A stretch of DNA of 64,000 nt from Candidatus Schekmanbacteria bacterium. GTDB lineage: Bacteria > CSSED10-310 > JACPHN01. The notes below the pieces were generated by a model that ran no database searches, was not told the DNA's origin, and was given only the letters and a program-made list of their open reading frames with translations. Of this stretch, positions 35,939 through 44,000 are shown in pieces. Each line of letters begins with the position of its first letter. The stretch's first letter is position 1. Location: the NCBI GenBank assembly GCA_016188575.1, contig JACPHN010000112.1:51497-115496 (forward strand). Reading direction: 5' to 3'. The translations under genes were made by a program, and so were the position numbers.

Positions 35939-37469
35939 CGTCGAGGTCACCTGGGACGACGATTTTCGCCTGGTGTCAAGGCGCGTGAACGGCAACAACG
36001 AAACTGCCTTTTCTTATGACGCCGATGGTTTCTTGACAGGCGCCGGGCCGGTGGCCCTGGCCCGCGACCCGGCGAGCGGGTTCCTGAACGGCACGGCGGT
36101 TGGCGCAGTGACAGACAGCTATACCTACGATTCGTATGGCGACGTAGCGGCGCACGCGGCGTCCGTGGCAGGAGCGGGAGATCCGATCTACGCGGTGACG
36201 ATTGATCGCGACGACCTCGGCCGCATCCGGGCGATGCGGGAGACGGTGCAGGGAGAGGCCGTCGATATGGCCTACGCGTACGATGAGGCAGGGCGGCTGG
36301 CGTCGGCCACGGAGGACGGTGCGCCCGCCGCGAGCTGGACCTACGACGCCAACGGCAACCGCACGTCGGAAACCACGCCCGCGGGGACCATCGCGGCGAG
36401 CTACGACGGACAGGATCGTCTGGTGGCCTACGGGGACAGCACCTACACCTTCGGCGCCGCGGGGCAGCTCGCCGGCAAGACGGGACCGGAGGGGACGGCG
36501 GGCTACGTCTACGACGTGCTTGGAAACCTGCGCGCGGTGTCGCTTCCCGGCGGCACGGAGATCGCCTACGAGGTCGACGGCAGCGGACGGCGGATCGCCA
36601 AGAAGGTCGATGGCGTGCGCGAACGGGCGTGGCTTTACCAGGACGCGCTCGAGCCCGTGGCGGAGCTCGACGGCGCCGGGGCGGTCGTGTCGATATTCGT
36701 GTACGCGAGCCGCCATCACGTGCCGGATGCGATGATTCGCGGCGGCACGACGTATCGCCTCCTGAGTGACCCGCGCGGCAGCGTTCGCCTCGTGGTGGAC
36801 GCGGCGACCGGTGCCGTGGCACAGCGGCTCGATTACGACGCCTGGGGGCGGGTGGTGGCCGACACCAACCCGGGATTCCAGCCCTTCGGGTTCGCGGGCG
36901 GACTCTACGACCCGGATACCGGGCTCGTGCGATTCGGGGCCCGGGACTACGACGCCGTGGTGGGGCGGTGGACAGCCAGGGATTCCATCGGATTTGGCGG
37001 CGGTGATACCAACCTCTTCGCCTATGTAGGCAACGATCCCGTCAATCGCATCGATCCGAGCGGCTACTCTCCAACCCCGACCCCGGGGCCTGATCCCGTA
37101 CCCCTGCCGCTGCCGACACCGATGCCGGGTTGTTCATTGACATCGATCTGGGTTTGCGAGCGTCCCATCGACGATCCTCCGTATTTCCTCCCGTCGGAGG
37201 TTCTGCCCAATCACAAGTACGTGTGCTGCGACGGGGAGAATTCGAGATGTTATGGGCACCAGGATAACAACTTGGCAGCCGGAAAAGAAATTCCCGGAGA
37301 GCAAAATGCAACCGGAGAATGCGAGGAGAAGCAGGTTTGCCTGCTCGAAAGAGAGCTCAAGTGTAACAATCCGGTGTCTCCTTGCAACGCGGGCACGCTA
37401 ACCTGGAATTGCCGCGATTGGGCGGACTGGGATGGCACGTCGAGCTGCGGATTCTGGGCGGCGCCATGA
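35349..37469 (+). CDS. Rhs/YD-repeat protein, C-terminal part: RHS core and Cys-rich tip
   Basis: Sensible coding starts near 35396 (TTLAYDSRRKVAALTDPLGR) and runs through about 14 YD repeats, which build the Rhs cocoon shell. The RHS core at ~36745-37065 is intact: YRLLSDPRGSVRLVV, YDAWGRVV, LYDPDTGLVRFGARDYD, GRWTARD and the final PVNRIDPSG where the tip is normally cleaved. Beyond it lie a PTPTPGPDPVPLPLPTP linker and a ~115-residue Cys-rich tip (13 Cys, e.g. YVCCDGENSRCYGH) ending DWDGTSSCGFWAAP. The tip matches no toxin fold I know. Its stop overlaps the next gene's ATG, as with toxin-immunity pairs. Confidence 0.82.
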   Translation: MARATSRQSSATPGTRTTTLAYDSRRKVAALTDPLGRITAFTYDQIGRPTSITASGGRRVALSWDVGSNVTSVTPPDREAHAFTYTPVDLAASYDPPAPDATAEPGANGWKTNATYDLDRRPVVVTDAEGRTLRMVYDTSGRPARAELPDSRAIAYGYDPDTGQLAEIAGPDGTALAMSWDGALPLGATWTGTVTGSVEVTWDDDFRLVSRRVNGNNETAFSYDADGFLTGAGPVALARDPASGFLNGTAVGAVTDSYTYDSYGDVAAHAASVAGAGDPIYAVTIDRDDLGRIRAMRETVQGEAVDMAYAYDEAGRLASATEDGAPAASWTYDANGNRTSETTPAGTIAASYDGQDRLVAYGDSTYTFGAAGQLAGKTGPEGTAGYVYDVLGNLRAVSLPGGTEIAYEVDGSGRRIAKKVDGVRERAWLYQDALEPVAELDGAGAVVSIFVYASRHHVPDAMIRGGTTYRLLSDPRGSVRLVVDAATGAVAQRLDYDAWGRVVADTNPGFQPFGFAGGLYDPDTGLVRFGARDYDAVVGRWTARDSIGFGGGDTNLFAYVGNDPVNRIDPSGYSPTPTPGPDPVPLPLPTPMPGCSLTSIWVCERPIDDPPYFLPSEVLPNHKYVCCDGENSRCYGHQDNNLAAGKEIPGEQNATGECEEKQVCLLERELKCNNPVSPCNAGTLTWNCRDWADWDGTSSCGFWAAP

Positions 37470-37858
37470 TGAGCCGGCGCAAGAAGGTGCTGCTTTGGGT
37501 CGTCGGGGTCACGCTCTCGTTGCCCGTCTTGGAAATTGGGCTGATCCTTCTCGCGGACATGCCGTTGGCGACGTACGAGTATCCCTTGGAGCGTGGGCAG
37601 AACCTGACTTCGGAGCAGATCGCGGTCAGGTACTCCCGGCGGGCGCTCGTGAAATACGGGATCGACGTCTACAAGATCATGCCCGTTGCTCATGAGGAGT
37701 GGGGCGGCGATGTTTTTCTAGCCGGTCCGAATGACGAGGGCCCCGGAACCGTGCACTGGGACCACGCGGACATGCCTCGACGCTACGATTACTACGTCGT
37801 GGTGAACATAGATCGACAGCGCGGCCGCATCGGATGCAAGGTTGGACGTCCACACTGA
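37466..37858 (+). CDS. Small membrane-anchored protein, candidate immunity protein of the Rhs tip
   Basis: A 130-residue protein with a short basic start (MMSRRKK), one membrane helix (VLLWVVGVTLSLPVLEIGLILLA) and a ~95-residue soluble domain ending RGRIGCKVGRPH. The ATG overlaps the Rhs stop (ATGA), so it is co-translated with the Rhs tip. That layout, plus a second copy 473 bases downstream together with the last 16 Rhs codons, is typical of immunity genes in polymorphic-toxin loci. No known immunity family is recognised; the role is inferred from context only. It lacks a 45-residue segment found in the second copy. Confidence 0.7.
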   Translation: MMSRRKKVLLWVVGVTLSLPVLEIGLILLADMPLATYEYPLERGQNLTSEQIAVRYSRRALVKYGIDVYKIMPVAHEEWGGDVFLAGPNDEGPGTVHWDHADMPRRYDYYVVVNIDRQRGRIGCKVGRPH

Positions 37859-37938
37859 ACCGCGACTTTGATGATACTGTCAGGTGAAGCGAATGAGGAC
37901 TGGGATGGCACCTCGAGCTGTGGATTCTGGGCGGGGCC

Positions 37939-38465
37939 ATGATGAGCCGGCGCAAGAAGGTGCTGCTTTGGGTCGTCGCGGTCGTTCTCTCCTTGCCGCT
38001 CCTGGAGATCGCGTTGATCTTCATCGCCGACATGCCTTTGGCAACATACGACCTTCCCTTGGAGGGGAGGCAGAATCTGGCGGCGGCAGACTGTCTGGGC
38101 CTCAAACTTGTGCTCGACGCCACTCCAGGAGACGGGAAGCCGCCTGGCACGCGATATCTGTTGGAGCCAGGGTCGCCGAAGTGTAAACCACATTCGGCCG
38201 ACGCCCAGAACCTGACGTCGGAGCAGATCGCCGTGAGGTACTCCCGGCGTGCGCTCGTGAACTACGGAGTTGACGTCTACAAGATCATGCCCATTGCTCA
38301 TAAGGAGTGGGGCAACGTTTTTTTTCAACCGGCACGAATGACCCGGACCGCGGGAGCGTCTACTGGGATGATCTGGACAAGCCTCGACGATATAACTACG
38401 TTGTCACTGTCACCATTGACAGATGGAACAGACGCGTCGAATGCAAGATCAGGCGGCCACATTGA
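37939..38465 (+). pseudogene. Second copy of the Rhs-linked small membrane protein, frameshifted
   Basis: This copy starts with the same MMSRRKKVLLWVV helix and carries an extra 45 codons (38071-38205) bounded by near-identical CAGAAYCTGRCG repeats. It then follows copy 1 (NLTSEQIAVRYSRRALVNYGVDVYKIMP). At an eight-T run near 38320 the frame is lost. In the next frame the match resumes as GTNDPDRGSVYWDDLDKPRRY and ends ECKIRRPH at 38465, just as copy 1 ends CKVGRPH. If the T run is mis-sequenced, the gene is an intact ~174-residue paralogue. Upstream, the last Rhs codons (DWDGTSSCGFWAGP and a stop) are also duplicated at 37898-37941. Confidence 0.7.
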
Positions 38466-38679
38466 CCCTTCGCTCCGTTGTTTTTCTCACTCCAGGAGGG
38501 ACCAAGCAGTCTCGCCAAGCATTGTTCCTGGCCGGGCTGGCGTGACGATTGCGCCGATTTTCGCCAGCCCTCAACGCGAGCTTGCGCTCATCGCGCCGGA
38601 CTTCGCTCGCGTCGTCCATGTTGCGCTCGCCATGCTGGTTTCACCCTTGCGCGCGAAGATTCTCCCGACGACCTTGCCG
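38466..38679. other. Intergenic stretch after the duplicated module
   Basis: Open frames read through here but have no start with ribosome site and no family motif. It separates the Rhs locus from the convergent CoA-transferase gene. I see no terminator hairpin. Confidence 0.4.
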
Positions 38680-39927
38680 TCAAGTCTGGCGAGCGGCTTC
38701 GCAATGTCTGCCAGAAAGATCACGCTCGGGCGCCACCACGACCACACCAGCGGCCGCCAACGCCGCTACCTCGCCAGGTGACCGCCCCAACACCTTCCCG
38801 AGCACCTCCGCCGTATGCTCGCCCAGGCGCGGCGGCGGCAGCTCCGCGTGCGCCGGGGTGCGACTGAAGTGCTGAAATGGGCTCGCCGGCATCGCTAGCG
38901 GCGGGAGCTCGGGCCGAAGCAACGTCCAGATCGCGTTCCTTGCTCCCACCTGCGGATCGGTGAACGCGTCGGCAACGGTGTTGACAGGAGCCGCCGGAAT
39001 CCCCGCTGCCCGGCAGCGCGCGATCCACTGCTCCTTGTTCCCGCCCGCAAAGCTCTCCGCCAATTGTGAGACCAGCGCGGCGCGGTTCGCAACCCGAGAG
39101 GCGTTGGTGGCAAAACGCGCGTCCTCGGCCAGCCAAGACCTCTCAAGGAGTGCCGCAAGCCGGGCGAATTGCGCATCATTGCCAACAGCAACCACAAACC
39201 ACCCATCCGACGCGGCGAATGCCTGATACGGCACGATTTGCGGATGGCCCGTTCCCTGCCGCTGCGGTACTTCACCGTCGAGGAGATACCCCTGAGCCTG
39301 ATTGACCAGCGCCGCCAGGCCGACCTCGTACAGCGACAGGTCTATCCACTGGCCCATTCTGGACCGCTCACGCTCGAGCAACGCCGTGACGACGGCAAAC
39401 GCCGCGGACAACCCGGTCAGCACGTCGATCCACGCGACTCCCAACTTCATCGGACTGCCATCGGGCTCGCCCGTGATGCTCATCAGACCCGTCATCGCCT
39501 GCAAGGCCGCGTCGTAGCCCGCCTCCTCAGCCCGCGGGCCGCTGTGGCCATAGCCCGTTATGGATACGTAGATCAGCCGTGGATTTCCACGCGAAAGGTT
39601 TTCGTAGTCCAGGCCGTAGCGTTGCAGGTCCCCTACCTTGAAGTTCTCGACGAGGACATCGGCGCGGGTGGATAGCTCCCGCACCAGTGTTTGCCCGGCA
39701 GACTGGCGCAAGTCGACGGCCAGCCCCTTCTTCCCGCGATTGGTCGCGAGATAGTAGGCGCTCTCCTCGCCGGAAAACGGCGGCCCCCAGCGCCTGGTGT
39801 CGTCGCCCCACGGCGCCTCGACTTTCCACACTTCCGCGCCCAGGTCGGCCAGCGTCTGGGTACAGTACGGGCCCGCCAATATCCGCGACAAGTCGAGCAC
39901 TCGAATTCCACTCAAGGCACCGCCCAT
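38680..39927 (-). CDS. Family III CoA-transferase (CaiB/BaiF/Frc type)
   Basis: This enzyme moves CoA between carboxylic acids through an aspartyl-CoA intermediate. ATG 39927 has a perfect AAGGAG six bases upstream and gives the family start GALSGIRVLDLSRILAGPYCTQ; the 41 residues of open frame before it are discarded. Further blocks are LGAEVWKVEAPWGDDTR, NRGKKGLAVDL, YGHSGPRAEEAGYDAALQAMTGLM (catalytic Asp in GYD) and IDLSLYEVGLAALVNQ. At 415 residues it is full length. The substrate acid is unknown. It stands alone. Confidence 0.9.
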   Translation of the reverse strand: MGGALSGIRVLDLSRILAGPYCTQTLADLGAEVWKVEAPWGDDTRRWGPPFSGEESAYYLATNRGKKGLAVDLRQSAGQTLVRELSTRADVLVENFKVGDLQRYGLDYENLSRGNPRLIYVSITGYGHSGPRAEEAGYDAALQAMTGLMSITGEPDGSPMKLGVAWIDVLTGLSAAFAVVTALLERERSRMGQWIDLSLYEVGLAALVNQAQGYLLDGEVPQRQGTGHPQIVPYQAFAASDGWFVVAVGNDAQFARLAALLERSWLAEDARFATNASRVANRAALVSQLAESFAGGNKEQWIARCRAAGIPAAPVNTVADAFTDPQVGARNAIWTLLRPELPPLAMPASPFQHFSRTPAHAELPPPRLGEHTAEVLGKVLGRSPGEVAALAAAGVVVVAPERDLSGRHCEAARQT

Positions 39928-40440
39928 GATCCGCTCCTTCCGAAGTAGCCGCAAGCTCCAAAGCCGCTCATCCATTGGCCAGCCGGTCCGAAACCCCGCC
40001 CAAACATGTCGCCGTCCCAAAACGCGTGATGCACAGGGTCGCACCTGCACCCGTATCTCGGCGCGATCAAGCGCGCCGCTGCCGCCTCGCGAAGAGCGTA
40101 GGCGCGCGACTTATCGCGCGCCAATACCGAAACGAGCTCTGGTTTGGTGATCTCCAAAAATGTGCATCACGCGTCAAACGCCGACATCCTCAATTGATAC
40201 ACCCGACGCGGGCGCGGCGGGCGCGCGTCGTGGCAGTATGCGCCATAAGGGATGGCCTCCTCCGCCCCCGCCCCCCGGTCCACGTCGATCGCCGTTCCCA
40301 AAATCCGCACGACAAACGCCATGAAGCGGTTTCGCCTGCGGCAACTGACGTGGCCTCAATTTTGCATGCTATTTACCGTAGCCCCGCCGGCTTGACCAGC
40401 AGCGGCATTCTCACCCAGGGCGCAGCTCGGAGGATTTGGC
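39928..40440. other. 513-base intergenic region with a dispersed repeat
   Basis: It contains repeat copy B (39970-40013). The part near 40360-40380 (CAATTTTGCATGCTATTTACCG) is AT-rich and may carry the promoter of the secreted-protein gene, whose ribosome site CGGAGG lies at 40429-40434. No gene is supported. Confidence 0.45.
39970..40013 (-). repeat. Dispersed intergenic repeat, copy B
   Basis: On the minus strand this reads GGCGACATGTTTGGGCGGGG then TTTCGGACCGGCTGGCCAATGGAT, nearly the same as copy A at 9278. It lies 43 bases before the CoA-transferase start on the same strand. Confidence 0.55.
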
Positions 40441-40977
40441 ATGAAGCGAGGGTTCGTCAGCGGTTTCCTTCTGGCTCTCACACTGGTCTCGGCCTTCGGC
40501 GTGAACCGCAGCGGGCAGGCGGCCACGGCATCCGGACCGACCCCTGGTCCCATCATCGTCTTCAGAACACCGACACCCACGCCAACGCCCACGCCAACGC
40601 CTCGCCTGCAGCTTGGCTCGACGATTGGCCCGATCACCTCGCCCAATCTCTCAGGGTTGCTGGGGGGCGACGATGCCGATTGTACGGCCGCCAACATCGA
40701 CTTCTGCTACGATTGCGTGGAAATCACCTACGGCGAGACCTGCCAGGGCCTGGTCGACCTCCTGGCGGCGGGGGAATGCGACCCCGACCTCGACACGCCC
40801 CTGTATTCCCCCATCTTTGTCGAAGGCGAAGTAGCGGGCGACGCGGCTGACTGCGCCCTGGACATCGACGACGCCATTCAGGGATGCACCGATCTGGGCC
40901 TCGTCGAGATCGAGTGCGACACATACTCCCCACCGCCGCCGCCCAGTGGGCGTTCCTTCTGCGACGTCAGCCAGTAG
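40441..40977 (+). CDS. Secreted Cys-rich protein with TPTP linker
   Basis: A 178-residue protein with signal peptide (FLLALTLVSAFGVNRSGQA^A), then a PTPTPTPTPTP linker and a compact acidic domain with ten cysteines (DADCTAAN, FCYDCVEITYGETCQG, ECDPD, DCALDID, GCTD, ECDTY, FCDVS), so probably disulphide-bonded. The ribosome site CGGAGG precedes ATG 40441 by six bases. No family is recognised. The TPTP linker is like those in the Rhs protein at 32 kb and 37 kb, hinting at a lineage-typical spacer for exported domains. Confidence 0.65.
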   Translation: MKRGFVSGFLLALTLVSAFGVNRSGQAATASGPTPGPIIVFRTPTPTPTPTPTPRLQLGSTIGPITSPNLSGLLGGDDADCTAANIDFCYDCVEITYGETCQGLVDLLAAGECDPDLDTPLYSPIFVEGEVAGDAADCALDIDDAIQGCTDLGLVEIECDTYSPPPPPSGRSFCDVSQ

Positions 40978-41013
40978 GCGTCGGCTCCGGCTCACCCCAC
41001 CGCCCGGCGACGC

Positions 41014-44000
41014 TCAGCCTCGCCTATCCGCAAGAGCGTCGCCGTGGACGAGCTCGCGCCCGGCCTCGTAGGCCGCCTGCGCCTGGCATAGCCGGCGCAG
41101 CGCACCTTCCACCAACACTCCGGCCGCGCCCGCGGTGGTATCTCCGACCAGCTCGTGCACCTGCCGCAATGACTCTGCCGCGGATTCCCCGCTTGCCAGG
41201 CATACGTGGCCCCGCTCACACAACGCCTCCGCGAGCTCGGAGCGACGGTCGATACTCGCGAACAGGGCGACCGCTCGCTCGATGAGCGGCACGAGTACCG
41301 AGGGCGCGTGCCCCGAGCGACGCCGAAGCCGTACCGTCTCCACGAGCGCCAACCCCTCCAGCAGCGGATCCGCCAGCTCGCCCGCCATCGCGAGCGCCTG
41401 CGCCAGCGCGGCCTCCGCTGCCTCCAGTGCACCGCTCGCCGCCGAGACACTGCCAATGTTGATGAGCAAGGCCCCCTGATTCCAGCGACTGCCAAGCGTC
41501 TGGAAAATCCGCAGTGCGCGCGTGTACGACTCCCGCGCCTCCTCCAGGTCGCCCGCATCCTCGTGAACCGTCCCCAGGTTGGACAGCAGCATGCCTTCTC
41601 GGCGGATATCCCCGATTTCCCTGGCGATCACCAGCGACGCGCACAACAAATCCGCGGCTTCCCGCCGCCTGCCCATGGCGCGGGCAATCACCCCCAGATT
41701 GAACAGCGCGAGCAGCGTTTGGTGCTTGCTGGCAGATGAGCGCGCCAGCGACAGCGCGGCCCCGAACTGAATCTCCGCCTCCTGCAGCGCTCCCCGGCCC
41801 CATTGTAAGGTTCCGAGATTGCTGCGGGCTTCTGACTCCAGCCGCCGGTCGCCGTCCGCAATCGCCCGCGCCAACACGCCCTGGTATAGCGCCTCCGCCT
41901 CATCCATGCGATATTGCCGATAGCGGAGGTTGCCAATGGACGTAAGCAACCTGGCCTGCGTCGGCCGATCCACGTGAGCCAGCCCCGCGGCGCGCGCAGC
42001 CTCGAGTGTCCGCTCGGCCTCCGCCACCTCCCCGCGCGCGAGCAACACGAGCCCCGCACCGTGTAACGCCGTGCATTCGAGCACCGGCGCTCCCAACTGC
42101 CGCGCCATCGCGACCGCCCTCTCCTGCTGAGCGAGCGCCTCATTCAGCCGGCCGACGAGCACGAGAATCCTCCCAAGCTCGTTGTGCAATTCCACCGCCG
42201 CGGCGGACGGAGCCGGCGTCAGCGCCACGCACTTGAGCAGCAGACTGATCGCCTCCGAATTCGCGAAACGGTCTGCAGCCAGGCGAGCGGACCGCACGTA
42301 GCAGCTCAGTGCTTTCGCTGCTTCTCCCGCCTGCTCCCAGTGCTCGCCGAGGCGCGCCGCCCCCACATCGCGACCTGCGCTGTCGCTGGCGGCGCCGCCT
42401 CCTTCTTCGGCGGTGAGAACCTCAGCCGCTCGCCTGTGGAGCTCCTTGCGGCGGTCGCCATCCAGCTCGCCGTGGGCGACCTCGCGAAGCTTGTCGTGAC
42501 AAAAGCGCAAGCTGTCCGCGCTGTCCGCTTCCTGTAACACCTGCCGCCGCATCAGCTCGTGCGCTGCCGCGCGAAAATCCGTGTCCGCGAGCCTGGCCAC
42601 CGCGCGCACGGTTTCGGCCCGCGCCTCGCGGCCGAGCACCGCGGCGGCGGCCAACGTCGCCTGCTCCACCGAAGTCAAGCCTTGTAGGCGCCGCCTGACG
42701 AGCTCTTGCAAGCTGCTCGGCAGGCCGAGATGCTGGAGGGTTTCTTCCGAGATGGCGCCCGCCGCCAGCCGCCAATCGCCGCTGCCGTCGCGCACGAGCA
42801 GCCCCTCCTGCGCGGCCGCATACAGATACTCCGCGACAAAAAACGGATTCCCCTCCGAGTGCCGCATGAGGTGCTTCGCCAGGCCTTCGCTGAGCGCCGC
42901 CGTGGAGAGCATGTCGCTCGTCATCTCGGCCACGGACCCTTGATCCAGCCGCCCGAGCTCGAGCACAGAGACGCCCGGCCGTGCCGCCAGTGCCGACAGC
43001 GTCACCTCTTCGTGCTCGCTTCGGCACGTCCCGACGATGAGAATGGCCGGCGTGATCAGGTGTCCACCGCGGACCGCGAAATCCAAAAAGCCCAACGTGA
43101 GCTCGTCGGCCCACTGCAAGTCATCGATGATCAGCAGCAGGCGCTCCGCCTCCGAAAACGCCTTCAGAGCCTCGGCCAGATACGCGTACAGACGCAGTTG
43201 CGCCTCTTTTGGCGGGAGCTGCTCGGGAGCGGGGTAGCGGTCGAGACCCGGCAGCGTCGCCATGGTCGGTTCGTAGTCGGCTAACACCCGGGCGCGCTTG
43301 CCGAGAATCTTGTCGGCCGCATCCGGCGGAGTGCCGGAGCGGCAATAGTCGGTCATCACCTGCAGCCACCGCCGCAGACCCCCGAGCGGGACCGCTCTCC
43401 GATCGGGGCACTCGCTCGTCAGGACCATCATCCCCTCCGCGGCTCCATGCCTGGCCAGCTCCACGACGAGCCGTGTCTTGCCGATGCCGCTTTCGCCGCG
43501 GATCAGAGCGAAGCCGCCCTGCTCGGAGATCAGTGCCTTGTCAACTTGCCTTTTCAGCCAGTCCACATCTCCGCGCCGCCCATGGAAGCCCGGCCGATAC
43601 AGGTACGTTCGCGGCAGCGGAGCGCCGCTCCAGATGCCGTCCTGCGCCCTTACGCCGGCAGCGCGCAGCCGGGCAGCCACGGCTTCAGCATAGCCGATGC
43701 GATGCCTGGGGTTCTTTTGGAGCAAGCCCATCACCACGCCCTCGACCGCGCTCGCCAGCCCCTCGACAAGCCGCGACGGCGGTGTGATCGGCTGGCGCAA
43801 GTGCCCACCGATGACGTGGTTTTGCGTCCCGACAAACGGCGGCCGCCCCGTAAGCAGCTCATACAGGATGCAGCCGAGCGCGTAGAGATCCGCTCTCCCA
43901 TCGGGGAGGCGGTTTTGCAGCACTTCTGGCGCGATGTATTGCAGGGTGCCGCCGGGCTGAAAAACCTCGAGCGCCTCACGGGAGCCGCCATCGGTCTCGG

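Larger units (their letters stand above)
37425..38465 (+). repeat. Tandem duplication of Rhs 3' end plus small gene
   Basis: The segment beginning GACTGGGATGGCAC at 37425 recurs at 37898, an offset of 473 bases. Each copy has the last ~14 Rhs codons, an ATGA overlap and the small membrane-protein gene. The second Rhs fragment can be read from ATG 37873 as a 23-residue peptide ending in the same tip residues. This is an orphan tip/immunity module reduced to its junction. Confidence 0.75.

Noticed and set aside
38466-38781. Extension of the second small-gene frame to 38781
   Set aside because: It is the out-of-frame tail after the poly-T break; the true match ends at 38465 in another frame.
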